In this document: piece after piece, positions 12,714 through 25,300 of the stretch | Layout of the letters: each line of letters starts with the position of its first letter | Numbering within the stretch: the first letter of the stretch is position 1 | DNA from: Imbricaverruca yamaguchii | Taxonomy: Eukaryota > Arthropoda > Thecostraca > Neoverrucidae | Length of the DNA: 64,000 nt | Direction: 5' to 3' | NCBI GenBank assembly: GCA_034440575.1 | Contig: JAOTOL010001563.1 | Location: 518,001-582,000 of the forward strand | Translations under genes and position numbers: made by a program | Notes under the pieces: model-generated | Seen by the model: only the letters and a program-made list of their open reading frames with translations | Databases searched by the model: none | What the model was told of the DNA's origin: nothing

Positions 12714-13174
12714 TTTTGTTAGGTGTGAGATGTCGAAATGGGCACCGAAGGATGCCGAATTTTGCTATGAAATTAGTGTCAATTAAAGTGCTTTTGATAT
12801 TTTTCCAACTCAAGTTTGAGCCAATGGTGTACATACTTATGACTACATTTTTCATTTGCTTTGAGATTCATAATTTAGGAAGGGTTGTATTCAGGACAGG
12901 GAGAACATGACCTATGCTATAATTTGATACCGTACGCCATATCACATAGTTAATCCCTTTACCCAAAATTACGTTGCGATATGTCCGTGTGTCACTATTC
13001 CTTATTAGGAGCATTGACATGATACGTATAAGCGAGATACTGCTAGAAAGGAGACACGAAGACTTCATAAGCACGCATCATGGAGCAAGATGTTGATACT
13101 TCTGGGAGAAGGATGTCGATTGAGTGTCCAGAAAGTGGTATTTTCCACCCTATTTGACGAATAATTTATCACTG
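12714..13174 (+). repeat. Dispersed ~470-bp non-coding repeat, copy 2
   Basis: Starts 'tgttaggtgtgagatgtcga' and ends 'caccctatttgacgaataat...actg'. It lies in the intron of the zinc-finger gene and matches copies at 7399-7865 and 29931-30260. Confidence 0.65.
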
Positions 13175-16100
13175 TGTCCATATGTCCATATTTCCATTAG
13201 GATATTTCGTCGATGGAAATATATATATAGACTGCACCTGCCTTGGCTCCCGGCCGTCAAACGCCTCTGTGCGTCGCAGCTGGTGTCAGTCCCGGAGCAC
13301 TGCTTTATTGAAAGGTAGGGCAGCGATTGGAACGTCATTTCATTTTAGTGCGTCTTTGTGTGCAGCATCTATGAGAAGAGAAGAGAGGACCAAGAAACGT
13401 TCACTCTACGGGATCGTTCTTTAAAGAATGCTTTAGACCATGTTTGTGCGCTGAAACAACCCGGAAAAGTCATCTGCCAAATTTCCAGTCAGGTCAGGGT
13501 AATATGGAATGAATTTGCTCATGAAGCTGGCGAGTATGGAACACTAAGGTCACTTGTCACTTCTTGGTACAGGAGAGCGCCAGCACCAGTTTGTTCGTAT
13601 TTAGAAACTGATGTGCGAAATAGCAAATGGAGGCAAAAATATTTCCATGTTGGACGGCCTTTCACTTGGGTGTCAGTGGGTTTCGCTGGATTATTTCCAT
13701 TACATCCCAGAGGCCCATGGCATGTGACGCGCATTCAGCACTAGTTCCCACCAGTTCCAGTTCTGTGTATTGCCGGCAGACGCTGCACTGGACTAAATGT
13801 GTCGTGTGCAGGTTTGTATATGGTACCATTTACAATTTGTTTCTTCTGCAGCAAGAATGGTTTCGTAATCACTGCCGTCACTGGCAGTATTGGGAAGAGG
13901 TATTCAGGATATACAATTTTGCACCTACTGTAATTGGTGCCAGTTATAAGTCTGGCTGCAAAGACAATGCCATTGTGTCCCCTGTACCCAGGAGTTGGCT
14001 ACGTATTTGCCATCCTATCTGCGCGTACACACACAGAACGCACTACGAGATGGAAGCACGTGTATATCAAGAACGATCTTGGAAGACGTCGGCAATTACA
14101 CATTTGCACAATTTTGAGCAGGAGTTTGTCTCCAATGGGTGCACGTTCCATCTGCCCGTGACACCGCGGGAAATTTTGCTACTGTGTGAAGGCGTATGGC
14201 CACATCATATGGATACACTGGACTACTGCCAGGATAAGTGTCTCACCATTGGCAGCTGATTCTACCAGCCGGAGAGCTGGTGAATCAGTCAGGATCAATG
14301 CCAGACCACTGCAGCTTTGTGAGTAGGATGTGAAAGGCTCTAGGAAGTCTTGGTGTTGATGTTTGTCACCACTGACCCTCGTCCTAATTGGACTCCCATT
14401 GGCACTTGCTGCGAAAAAGAGCGACTGCAGTGGAATGAACTGGTCAGTGAGGGGGAACTGAACTGGCTTGGCAGGCTCTTGCCATCCAAGTAATTATTAA
14501 TTCGGTCACACACGATTTTTTTCTAAGATCTTCGGAGTCTTAGCAGAAAGGCCGGCATTTTGTGGCACAACCAAGAGTGACAAAACAGTGACAACTTGAT
14601 GCAATGACAGAAAGTCAGTTTTGTAACGAATTGTTACCAGCATTTTTATCGTGTAGATATGTTCATTCCTTTTTTAGGGGGGGGGGGGAATAAAATATGC
14701 TTCATGATTGCTATGTATGGTCAGGTATGTTTTTTTTTAAACTGAATTCTTGGCCTCACGTCTCCCATCTGGGATAAAAATAGCCCATTTACTGATACAA
14801 TATTTCAGTCTCTTCCATAGTTCCTTCTCAACTAAAACACATTCGAACTTTAAATGAGTATAATTGTAGTTCACGCTCTGAGACAATGAAAACAACTTTA
14901 ATCATTCTTGTTTTGTGTCTCAAAGAGCAAAGGACAAATCAATTTTGTAAAGGTGTGGTTTCTTCTCAAGTTTGAAAAAAAAAACATATGGTTGTTAACA
15001 CCGATTGTGCTATCCCTGAAACCTGATCGTGACATTGCACCTGACCATGGAGGACATGTGCCAAGGGCCAGCCCCCAAATGCCTGATGACCTCTTGGAGA
15101 CGAGCCACTGCAACATGCACTAGAACAAGGAGCATACCTACCATGGCCGGCCCTTGTGCCCCTCTGAAGCCTGCGATGTCCCTGGGAAAACCACGGTTGA
15201 TCAGGAACAGAACCTCCCACATAGGAAAAAAACATCAGAGTCAAAGCTCATCCCGACAAAAAAAACCACCTGCAGCGATTCAACCATGTGTGCATAATAG
15301 ATGACATGGTGTTTGAAATTGCTTGAGGTTTTGACTACGCTTGCCCATATAGGAACCGCTGCCAAGGTCCAGGAAGAGAAGTTGGTTTGAATCAAAATAT
15401 TGTAGCTTTAGGTTTTATTCTTAGTCTGAAGGTGGAGAGGGGCACACAACAGCAAAAACGGCGTGCAAATCCTGCTTAATAAACAGAACTACCAGTTCCT
15501 CATGGAACCGCAAGGGTCTGATGACAGTAATGCACCCCTCCAAATATGCTGCCAGATTCCTTGTCTCGTAGGGATGTCAGCCCTTCTTCGAGGGTTCTCA
15601 AAAGTTGTGTCGTCCCCACTTAACATACCTTAGTTATTACTTTAATCCTGTCCTTCACATGTATACATCAACCAACATTGATGAAGCTGTGTGTATGCCT
15701 ACCTTCAAATATAAATGGGTAGTTTGGTGAAGGAAATGGCTTATGCCTTATGCTCCGAATTTTATAACTGCCTCCACCGGTTTAGTATTGTCCTCGAGTT
15801 CAGCCAGCTTTGTTGGGGAAATCCAGTTATATTTTTGTATGTATCAGTCTCAGATATATTTAAACACTGTAGTATTGCAGCTTATGTAGCCTCGAATTAG
15901 ATATAAGATACCTACCCATATGTGGAGACAAGAAGCACGCCATCCAATGGAGTGCGACAGCACACGCCCTCCCCAAATTACGCGTCAGAAGGCACTCGGT
16001 CTGGCAGACGAATTTGGTGGCCACCAGTGGCCATGTCCATGTCGATAGCTTTTTAAAGTCCGGTTCATAGCACATGTGTATGGGTGCGGGCTGAATCAGC

Positions 16101-16545
16101 AAAACACCTGATTTGGCTTGAGTGTCTGCCATCCTAACTTCTGAACAAAGTTGAAATGTTCAATAAAATATTTTTTTTTTAATATCATATCCTTCTCATA
16201 ATGTTTCAGAAAGAATACCAACAAAACCAATTTCGGTAAGGTATCCGACAGCTCTTCATGCCGCAATTTTGCACTGAATAAAAACGTTTTTCGTCTGGTT
16301 TGCCAGACTGCTTTTTGTTTGCCTGGTTTACCATGAAATACGGGTATTAGGGCATATCACAATAAGTATTTTTGGAGATTCAGGGAGTCCATTTGGCTCA
16401 ACAGAACATTTCTGGAATATCGAACAGGAACCCGAGGAACTTCATTTTATGATATTTGGCAGGCAATATGCACAAGAAGTTACTTAATGTCCTGAAGCAT
16501 ACGAATATTCCTTGTACAAATGTGCATTGGCACGGTCCACCTTGC
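13175..16545 (+). other. Zinc-finger gene intron 1, unique part
   Basis: No exon or domain found. The 210-residue ORF at 13627-14259 has no recognisable motif and ordinary intronic codon use. A G-run at 14680 and small A/T runs are the only simple sequence. The interval is spanned by the intron between 12295 and 18459. Confidence 0.4.
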
Positions 16546-16548
16546 AGC

Positions 16549-16810
16549 GTACACGTCAGCCAGCTGTCGTGTGACACCCTGCGGCGGGCTGGGGTACAGC
16601 CGGGTGGCCGTCCTCACCCTCTCAGGAGGAGAGCACCAGACCGCCAGCTGTCGTGTGACACCCTGCGGCAGGCTGGGTTACAGCCGAGTGGCCGTCCTCA
16701 CCCTCTCAGGAGGAGAGCACCAGACCGCCAGCTGTCGTGTGACACCCTGCGGCAGGCTGGGGTACAGCCGAGTGGCCGTCCTCACCCTCTCAGGAACAGA
16801 ACAGACGGCA
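16549..16810. repeat. 84-bp tandem repeat, three units
   Basis: Three near-identical units starting 'cagctgtcgtgtgacaccct' and containing 'cgtcctcaccctctcagga'. 84 is a multiple of three and two frames are open across it (16456-16860 and 16520-16825), but neither shows a known domain. It is intronic in the zinc-finger gene model. Confidence 0.8.
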
Positions 16811-18458
16811 CCAGACCTGTGCTAATTGGCATCGATCAACAGCAGCACTGGGCAGTGTAAACCATAATATTACTTTCAGAGCTAAATTTTCTATTACTTC
16901 CAAAAGAGAACAAAATATTTAGTAGCCTGACGTGATGCCGAAAGCCTGAAGGCTTTGCTTCCGATCCTGCGGCGGCGAACTATTGAGTTTGCAGACCCCA
17001 CAGTTCTTAATATGGCTATGTGTAAGACCACCCCAGAGGATACGAGACTGAATGAAAGGGCAGGCTAAGTGTCGGTAAGGTAGGGGATGGTTGGCGCTGC
17101 ATGACCAACGCAGTCGATGCGCCCGTAAGCCCAAATAACCAACCAAGGTGGGGGATGGGGCTAATCCTGCATCCTTGAACGCCGACCGGCTCGCTGGGAG
17201 GCGAGCCAGTCGTCACACAACATGGGCATGTTAGCCACCTGGCGGTAAGCATGCCGAGCACGAGAGCGTTGGAGTCGCTGCGGTAAGCGATGGAAGTGCG
17301 TCCCCGCGAACTTCGTGAGATCTAACTTCACGTCCATGGCATTGCATGGAATAAAGTCGACCCAGAACAGACTACGTAAAAACGTTCTTTCTCCCAGTCT
17401 GCCACCAAAAATCTGTGGGGACGTCCGTGCGTTTCAACACTCCTGGTCTGTTCTTGGGTTGCGGACTAAGACATCTCCCCGCAGCCTAAGAATATTTTAC
17501 CTGAAATGCATGGAATATGGGACAATATTTGACTGCTGGGGGCTTTTCCTTTGCCACATTGAGGAAAATACTTGTAGTCTCCCGATCTGCCGGGAGCCTA
17601 AATCTAGAAGGTCTGTCAGGATGCTCAAGTTGCACATCTCGGAGATATGAGGACTGGAAGGAAAAGAGACTGGGTTTGAACAAAGAGGAGAGCACTTCAG
17701 ACATGAAATGCATATTATGTAGTTCTCAAATTACAGAAGAATAAGGTTGCAGACCATTAGTGTTACATTTTAGTCTAAGGAACACATTAGGGGTGTATGA
17801 TTATGGATGATTTAGATAGGCAAGAGTGGAGAATTTTCGCCTCAGGCGTCATTACGCACGAAAATATGGACATGGTGGAGCACCGATCATATTGTAGGAT
17901 CCGCGCTCGCGTCGGTGACCTTGACCGTCTCGACCCGCCTGTTTACGGCTCCTGATTGGTCCACGTGCGTGGCGTGACCGAACCTAGCCTCCACGCTGTT
18001 CCGTCGGTGGGTTCAAGATGAGACTAGAATACAGTGAAGCGTGAGATGTAGAACGAGTCGTTTGACTTCCGGTAACGCTACGCACATCTTACAAGTTGGT
18101 GTTGATGTCACTCCTCCGGGGTCATTTCCTGTTTGTAGCGAGTGAGCACTTGACTTCTTTTCTCACGGTGGGGAATTGGTTAAACATGTCTTGTAGCAGA
18201 ACGGTTGCGAATTTTGGACTCGCGGGTGGTGCGAACTTTCGGCTGTCTGTCACATGTTACATGCGTTGTGTTACATGCTACATGTGAATAACGCGAATGT
18301 CCTGTGTAGTATCCTGGCTCACGTGGTTGCCGTGACCCGTGATGACCGTGTGATGACCTGTGACCTGTGATTGGTCGTGGCCTGTGATGACCGCGTGCTG
18401 ACCTGTGACCTGTGATTGGCCGTGCGGTGTGGTGGTGACGGCGGCATCTCCGCCGCAG
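16811..18458 (+). other. Zinc-finger gene intron 1, distal part
   Basis: Contains a short dispersed motif at 17091-17145 and a two-fold 'tgacctgtgacctgtgattg' repeat at 18355-18420 close to the exon 2 acceptor. No coding signal. Confidence 0.4.
17091..17145 (-). repeat. Short dispersed motif, copy 2
   Basis: Best-preserved copy: the minus strand reads GGTTGGTTATTTGGGC, TTACGGGCGCATCGACTGCG and TTGGTCATGCAGCGCC in order. It sets the consensus used for the other copies. Confidence 0.65.
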
Positions 18459-18812
18459 GGGTGAGCGCCACCATCGGCCGTCGGGAAGTGTGCTGCGCCC
18501 GGCTCACCTGGCCGTCTACAAGCCGGAGCCGGCCGCACCCAGCCCCGGCGCCATCCAGTGGCTGGAGCTGCCCGAGCCAGCAGCTCCGCCGCCCACACTG
18601 CCGCCGCCACCGCCGCCGCCACCGCCACCGCCACCTCCGCCACCGCCACCTCCGCCACCGCCACCGCCGCCGCCCGCGCCCCCGCCCCCGCCGCCGTCAC
18701 AGCCGCCTCCGCCGTCACAGCCGCTGCCGCCTCCGCCGTCACAGCCGCCTCCGTCACAGCCGTACATGGCGTGCCCGGCAACGCCCCAGCTGGTCTACCC
18801 AGACGTGCACGC
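18459..18812 (+). CDS. C2H2 zinc-finger gene, proline-rich exon
   Basis: Acceptor cgccgcag at 18458 and donor GC|GTGAGT at 18813. One base completes Arg from the previous exon and two bases pass to the next, so both phases fit. The 117 codons give a linker starting GERHHRPSG, a segment VYKPEPAAPSPGAIQWLEL, then a long run of proline from CCG/CCA/CCT codons broken by short SQP pieces, ending QLVYPDVHA. No zinc finger is present. Such proline tracts are typical of flexible activation or protein-binding regions, but the role here is unknown. Other frames over this stretch are low-complexity shadows. Confidence 0.75.
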
Positions 18813-19609
18813 GTGAGTAGCGCTGGTCGCCACAGACGATGCGACAGATGTGCCGTCCACCGTGTAAACCCATTGTATAGCTGATAATAGCACCTGCCTT
18901 CTCCAATATTCGACTATTGCCCAAATTCTGGTCACTCAATAAATGTAATTTCTCTCCCCATGATAGTTTTAGCATTCCATTCCTGTTATAGTTTTAACAG
19001 TTTTTAAAACTTTCCCTTCCATTTCCATTTCTTTGGAGGGGCTCAAATCCTATCTAATACTCTGTCAAGCCCATTCAATAATTCTGCATTTGTACTTCGA
19101 ATTGTATTGGCTAGTTCCTCTCATGGGCTTTATTCGAATAGTGTTGATGTTGCTTGGCTGTTCTCACCTAATATGTTTGAAGTGTATGCCAATGTTTTTG
19201 ACCAATGGCCACGCATCATTTATATATTTTAAATGTGTGTTCCTAGAATGTTTGCCGTCACTGCATCCTTCCAAAATTATGATAGGTATGCACCTTTTTC
19301 ATGGCAGTGTTGAGAATGCCTTACCAAGTCTCGGGGGAGGGCACTTTTTCCGCCCCCATGAAGTTTTTCGGCAACAGCGGGAAAACGGTGGCGCTTTGTG
19401 TCGCAAAATTCCTCGAACCCTTCCTTGGATCATTTTTGGGTCTGATGTAAAAACTAAAAACCTCGGGTTATTTATGGTCGTTAACCTAGCTCAGATCACC
19501 TTTAAGCATCTTTGGGGATAACTCGTACACATGAAGAGATGTTGAAATTAAACTCGCTACTTGAGTACAACTGGGAAGTATCGGCGAATTTCAAAGCTAT
19601 GTTTAAAAG

Positions 19610-19795
19610 GGCTTTTTTAGACCCCATTTTAGACCATTTTAGACCCCACTCGTCGAGGGCTTTTTGATGGTACCTACTCACTTGGTTTTCGTGCAACGTT
19701 TAATTTGAACATTATATGGATGTCTTTAAGGACCCCTGTACCACCAACATGGGATGTGAGGATGTGACCGAAAAGACGGCGCGTGTTGAGAATAA
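19610..19795 (-). mobile_element. Degraded TTAA foldback element fragment
   Basis: Order of landmarks matches the right end of the element at 29069-29909: 'cactcgtcgag.gcttt', 'ttcgtgcaacg', 'gggatgtgaggatgtgaccg' and 'agacggcgcg.gtt'. Strong sequence decay and no intact ends. Confidence 0.5.
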
Positions 19796-21236
19796 TGATA
19801 CAAATATATTGAAAACGCAGGGTGCCGATTGCCAGCTGTTAAACAATTTGGTGTTTTCCTTACTCAGCCCAGAACTTCGTTTTGATTTTTTTTGTGCATA
19901 TGCTTTACTGTTAAGTGGCTGAACATTGTGTACAAAAAGGTTTGCACTTGGCACAGTGCCCAGGAGGTTGCATTGTGCAGATAATGTTTCAGGAAGTGAA
20001 CATTGAATGCCACCTTGTTTACAGCAACTTTAAAGGACACTTGATTCTGTTTGAGGATAATGGTTTGAAAATTGTTTTATATAATGTGAGAGAGAAAGAT
20101 GTGCAGTTTAAACCATTTCCTGTGGTTCCTTTTCAGTGTCCCTTCCAATTTGTGGTAATTGGGACTGGTTGGGTGTCCCATAACCTATCTTGTCGGCAAT
20201 GACCAGCTAATTACACCAAGTGTTTTAAATTGCAGAACTGAGGCTTGTATTCCCCCTCGATAACCTGCAACTGCCACCTCGTCTGGGAAGGCGGCCAAAT
20301 TGTCTGCCGACTCGAAGCTGGGGGCTGTGGGTTGGGCTTCAGTCTGGTGATGTGTCCGTTCCATGGAAATTTCTGAAGTGCCGGTGCAGCAGGAATTGGC
20401 GATTTATGAATTGGCCCGGGACTTTTGACACTGAGATCCACTTCGCATTAATTGCTATTTTGATTTGGCCTCTGTGCACGCCACTGGTCTGATGTAGATA
20501 TGAAAGCTAATGGTCTCGGCGTGGAGTTTCATGTAGTCGAGGTAATATATGGTCTGTTTCATTCGCTGGCTGGTTTCTCCTGTTAAGCCATGTTTTCTTT
20601 TCATGGACAGCAGCAACACCTATGCTTGAGTCTCGCAAAACAAGGATGCTTCAACTTGCAATTAATATTGGTTTCGTGCATTTGCCTTGTTATTGTGCAT
20701 CAGACTACTGATATCGTGGCCAGTCATGGGACCCAGCAGTATGTAAATTCTGCGCCACCAACCAGTGTAAATGCTTTCGGAAGCAAACACTGACATTACC
20801 ACGTCGAGGTACGAGGGACACGTGGCGCAAAACCTCGCGAAATTTAGCATTTCGTCCAAGACGTTGCATAACAGAAACATGCACCAAAAATCCTCGTTTC
20901 TCTCGGATCCAAATCGGCGGAGACACCCATAGGGGCAGCATAGGTCGAATTATGCCCTCCGATCTCAATATTGCGAGAAAGTAATTGCCGTCTGCGATCT
21001 CAATTTATGCGAATGAGCTGCCGTCTCCAAACGCACTGCGTACAAGATTTAGATCACATTAAGATCATTAAATGGAAAACCCTTCTTCCTTCTCCGCAGC
21101 AGAACACAAAGTAAAAATCCGTCCTTGCACCTGACTGGTTGACCACCATGATCTGCACCTGCAACCATAAACTGACCACAACTCTGCACTGACCACGTTG
21201 TATTTGGCCAGTTGACCACCTGACTGGTTGACAACT

Positions 21237-21264
21237 GACACCGTGTACACTGACCTGGACGCGC
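21237..21264 (+). repeat. Exon segment duplicated in the adjacent intron
   Basis: The intron text accgtgtacactgacctgga matches exon 3 text gccgtgtacaccgacctgga 77 bases downstream (21314-21341), with about two differences in 28 bases. The acceptor of exon 3 lies between the two copies. Confidence 0.7.
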
Positions 21265-21276
21265 CGTCTCCGGCAG

Positions 21277-21517
21277 GCTGCACAGCTGGACACTGGTGGC
21301 CGCCGACGACCCTGACGCCGTGTACACCGACCTGGACGCCGGGCCGAGCGGCGGCGGCGCGCGCGACTCGACCAGCGCCGAGCTGGAGCTGCCAGCTGCC
21401 GAGCTGCTCTGTACCGAGGACTCCCTACACAGCAGCTGTCCGTCGCCAGGGCCGGCGGCTCCCGGCGAGCCCACCGTGCTGCGGCCGGCGCCCGAGTACC
21501 ACGGACCCGACTTCAGC
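21277..21517 (+). CDS. C2H2 zinc-finger gene, acidic linker exon
   Basis: Acceptor ctccggcag, donor CTTCAGC|GTGAGTG. One base completes Ala from the previous exon and the exon ends in phase 0, matching the next exon. 80 codons: LHSWTLVAADDPDAVYTD, then a Ser/Glu/Pro-rich stretch ending YHGPDFS. No finger or other domain is recognisable, so it is probably a disordered linker. The reading frame stays open past the donor for about 120 more codons because the following minisatellite has no stop in this frame. Confidence 0.75.
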
Positions 21518-21832
21518 GTGAGTGCACCGGGCGGGACCTCACTGCACTGGGTGCGGCGTCAGTGCACTGGGTGCACTGGGCGGGACCTCACTGCACTGGG
21601 TGCAGCGTCAGTGCACTGGGCGGGACCTCACTGCACTGGGTGCAGCGTCAGTGCACTGGGTGCACTGGGCGGGACCTCACTGCACTGGGTGCGGCGTCAG
21701 TGCACTGGGTGCACTGGGCGGGACCTCACTGCACTGGGTGCAGCGTCAGTGCACTGGGTGCACTGGGCGGGACCTCACTGCACTGGGTGCAGCGTCAGTG
21801 CACTGGGTGCACTGGGCGGGACCTCACTACCG
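21518..21832. repeat. 49-bp minisatellite starting at exon 3 donor
   Basis: Six or so units of 'gtgcactgggcgggacctca' plus 'ctgcactgggtgcagcgtca'. The first unit is the donor itself: CAGC|GTGAGTGCACCGGGC in the exon junction against CAGC|GTCAGTGCACTGGGC in each unit. All three forward frames are stop-free across the array. Confidence 0.85.
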
Positions 21833-22166
21833 CCGGCGCGACCACGGCCAATGACAATGTTGTCACCTGATAGGCAGAGCTGATGTCCGTGCTATTCAAG
21901 CTCAGTGAGACGTCCAGACACGCGTCGCCACCAGTGTTGGATTTTCACTTCTCAGTCTTGGATTCGGAGTGTATAATTTTTTGTTTGCCAAAGTATGGAG
22001 TGTATAATCTTGAGAAGCACTATGTTATGGGGTGTATAATTTCCCGGTTTGCTAAATTCTGGGGTGTATATTGAAGCACCAAGTAACGGAGTATATACAT
22101 TTTATACATAACGAAGTGTATGCATTTAGAAAAATGCAGTGATATTTCCTGGAATGAAGAATAAAA

Positions 22167-22330
22167 ACCCGGGGGCCTCGGTAGCTTAGATGGTGGAGCG
22201 TGGGACTCGAATCTCGCGGCCGGCGGAATTTGCAGAGTCCATCCACGACCAATCGGTGTGATAGGTTGGCGACGCTATGCAACCTTGCGGTTGAATGCGT
22301 CGGAACTTAGCCCGATAATTCTTTTTCTTC
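22167..22330 (+). mobile_element. tRNA-derived SINE, copy 1
   Basis: Head resembles a tRNA gene (ggtagcttagatggtggagc as the D-arm region). The body then shares 'cacgaccaat.gg', 'gacgctat.caa', and 'gcggttgaatgcgtcg' with the minus-strand copy at 39356-39530. Flanked by a likely 10-bp target duplication aagaataaaa (22157-22166 and 22331-22340). It lies in intron 3 of the zinc-finger gene. Confidence 0.7.
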
Positions 22331-22340
22331 AAGAATAAAA

Positions 22341-25300
22341 CGCCTTCAAGTCATTTGTTAGGTTCCTATCCTAGTGTCACACAGACAACCAGATGTGGTC
22401 CACCACAAATTTTCGTCTGAAGTCATCCACGTTACGTGAATGACTTATAAGGCAACTTCCTGAGCAATGGTAGAGAAAATGATCACAAAAGTATACTTAA
22501 TCGATGTCAACCAAGTTTATATATCAATGCCTGCCACTTCTGACATACCAACACCGCATAACTAATACAAATTCACAACATACCTCGAGAGCAGGACGTT
22601 CGTGCACCGACTGGGTCTGAAATGGGAGGGTCTAAAATGTTAATTCGGGATATGGGTTTCGGAATATATGATGGTTTAAGGAACGTTATACTAAAACAAT
22701 CCGTCTAAAATCTTTTATTCTCTCGACCACGAAATTTTCTCTTTTTTTTTCAAATGAGAAAGCTGGAAACAAAATATTGAAGTCAATTCTTATTAATATT
22801 AAATGTATTTCGATGCACTTTTTAGTTCATGTCTGGAATGTTTAGTTGAAGCAAGGAATCACTTGGAAGGATGAAAAGCGACCAGAAGGGCGGGCAAATT
22901 GCCGCTGTAAAACAGAATATCGTCAAGGACGAGCGGAAATTAGCGTCTCATTTCGCACCATGATTGCTATGAAATACCAAACAATGAAAATAAGTTAGAG
23001 AAATCTGCCAAGATAATTACAGGGAACTTTTTTCTCAATTAATAATAATCAGGATTATGGGAAGAAATTAATTATTGGATCAGAAAGAGGCTTATAAGAG
23101 TGTAGACGATTAGGTCAACACACGCACATCTGAATTTGTCCGGAGTGGGGAAACCCCGCGGTCGGAGTGGCATGAATACAACTATTCCCCCTTGTTGATG
23201 AAATTCGGAAACAATATAAGTCATGAAATCAAAAGAAGGTGAAATTTCTGGTTCTATGGATCTTCATTTTGGAGCAGTGCTAGCAGATTTTTAGGAACGT
23301 TTTGGTACTATTCAGGCAATTTTCATGGTGAAAATCCTTCCGATATATTTTATGTATATCGCTCCTGACTGCTTAATAATATAAATATGAACGGTTTTAT
23401 CCATCCCATTTGACGCAGAACATATCATTCTCCAAGGAAGCAAGAATAAATGCATTATCCATGGCTTTTCGTGGCAATGGTTTAAATAGCTCCGGCCGGA
23501 GTGGGAAATGGAGAGCGGTGAATTCATTGAATCCAAGAACGGACCTTCCTACGCGGTCGGGCTGGTAAAGGTGAATTCCTATATTTGGTCAGCGGAGCGT
23601 AGTTATTTTTTTATGCAACGAAGGATTTTCTTTAAAGCTCTTCTCTGCCAGCCGGATGGAATTGACTGCGTATTTGGCTCGAGGTATGAGAGTTGGTATT
23701 ACCTGACTATGTAGGTAGGTAGGTACCTACGTACTTACCTATATAAAATATCTTCGCTGTTATTCGAGTTATTGATTTGGATAAACCAAAACTGTAAGAT
23801 TGTGTTGTGTGACGGGCTATCTTCAGATAATACAAGGAGTAGTACATGATAATATTAATTGCTGCGATGTTTTGCCTACAAGCGTAGTAATGAACAAAAC
23901 TGATTGCTTTGCTTTTATCTGGAAAATCCTGTTTTCGCTTACCACATTCTGAAGCGTGAATGCTTTTCTTTCAAAATTGGGGCTGGGCCTCTTCAGTGCA
24001 CATTGACTGCAGATCTTATAGATATGGATGCATTCAAGCATTATTTGTGCATTCATGAAATGTTCAGGGAATTGTTAGGTGCATCCTGTCCCCAATCTCC
24101 ATTGAATACCATTATACTTTTGACATTTTTGGTCTCTGACTTTCTGAATGGACAAATTTGCAGTTTAAGATGATTTGATTTCTTGAAATTTATTTTTGTG
24201 CAATGATTATGAATGTGTTCATAATGTAGGTACTTACATGATGTGACCACACATTTTTTTTTGGCAAATGCAGTTGGGTAACAAAATGACACGAAAAAGT
24301 GGCTCGGTTTGGTTGGGAAATATACCATGAAATATAATGTTAAAAATGAAGAAAAAAGCTGCAGTCTAACTGGATGCAAGGCAACTTTTTTTAAAGGAAA
24401 TTTTCTAAGCAATTTTTTTCCTTTAAAAAAAAGTAATGGTCTATTCTAACCAAACGGCGTATGCTAGGCTGAGTGTTTTTTTAATTAAAAAAAGAAAACC
24501 TTTTTATAATCATGGATGATCCCTAAAGGAATTTGGTAAATGGCTAACTTACAAAAAAAAAATAATCTAGCATAACTTAGCTAAACCTAATACCTTTGTA
24601 TGCTTTATGGAGGTAAAATGTGTGTAAAATTTGTGTGGAAAAGTAATAGCGCCCATGAAAATTCCACTGCTGTGGCAAAACATGGCTCACATCCACCAGT
24701 ATTTTGGGGATTTGGGGGAAGTGCTACACGTTGTGGCTTACCAGTTGTGTGGATGCCACTCTAGCTCTTGGTGTTCATCCATACATTCTTCTGGGCACAT
24801 CTGGACTCTGTTCTGAGGTTTGTCCACAAATGGAGAACAGACACATGAGTGTATTCGTGGCTGTTTGTTAATTCACCTGCACTTCACCAGAAATCACACA
24901 TGCACAAATGGAATGTTATGGAATGATATGGAAGATGGAATGTTATGAAATGTGGAATGTTCAGTGGCATTAAGATCATATTCAGACTGCAGTGCTCAAT
25001 ATTTTGCCATCTGTTGGCATCTGTTGTACTTGTGCATGCTAGCAAGCTGATATTCTTCCAATCTGGCTGGCATCTTATTTTCGGCTCCACTCCTGCCTCC
25101 TCTTGGAATGTGCCTACAGATGACCTGAAATAATAAATGTGTATTATCCTCAATTATACTGGAAACTTTATGTGGTAGGGGACCCAGTATGACTGAATCT
25201 TCCTCTTCACCCAAGTTATCACTATTGTATAATGACATCTAGCTGTCTTGCTAGTTAAGCATGTCTTCATCCAGCAATGCAAGGAGTGTATTTTTTTCCG

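Larger units (their letters stand above)
18813..21276 (+). other. Zinc-finger gene intron 2
   Basis: Mostly unique AT-neutral sequence with no exon seen. It includes a degraded piece of the TTAA foldback element near 19610-19795. The last 40 bases before exon 3 are a diverged copy of part of that exon (see the entry at 21237). Confidence 0.45.

Noticed and set aside
13627..14259. 210-codon ORF as a separate gene
   Set aside because: No domain, irregular composition, and it lies within the zinc-finger intron.
16456..16860. 134-codon ORF over the 84-bp repeat
   Set aside because: Repeat-driven and open in two frames; no domain.
18416..18820. Arg-rich 134-codon and Gly-rich 83-codon ORFs at the proline tract
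   Set aside because: They are other-frame and antisense readings of the CCG-rich exon. The chosen frame is the only one matching splice phases on both sides.
22172..22240. tRNA gene on the plus strand
   Set aside because: Same SINE family; cloverleaf incomplete.
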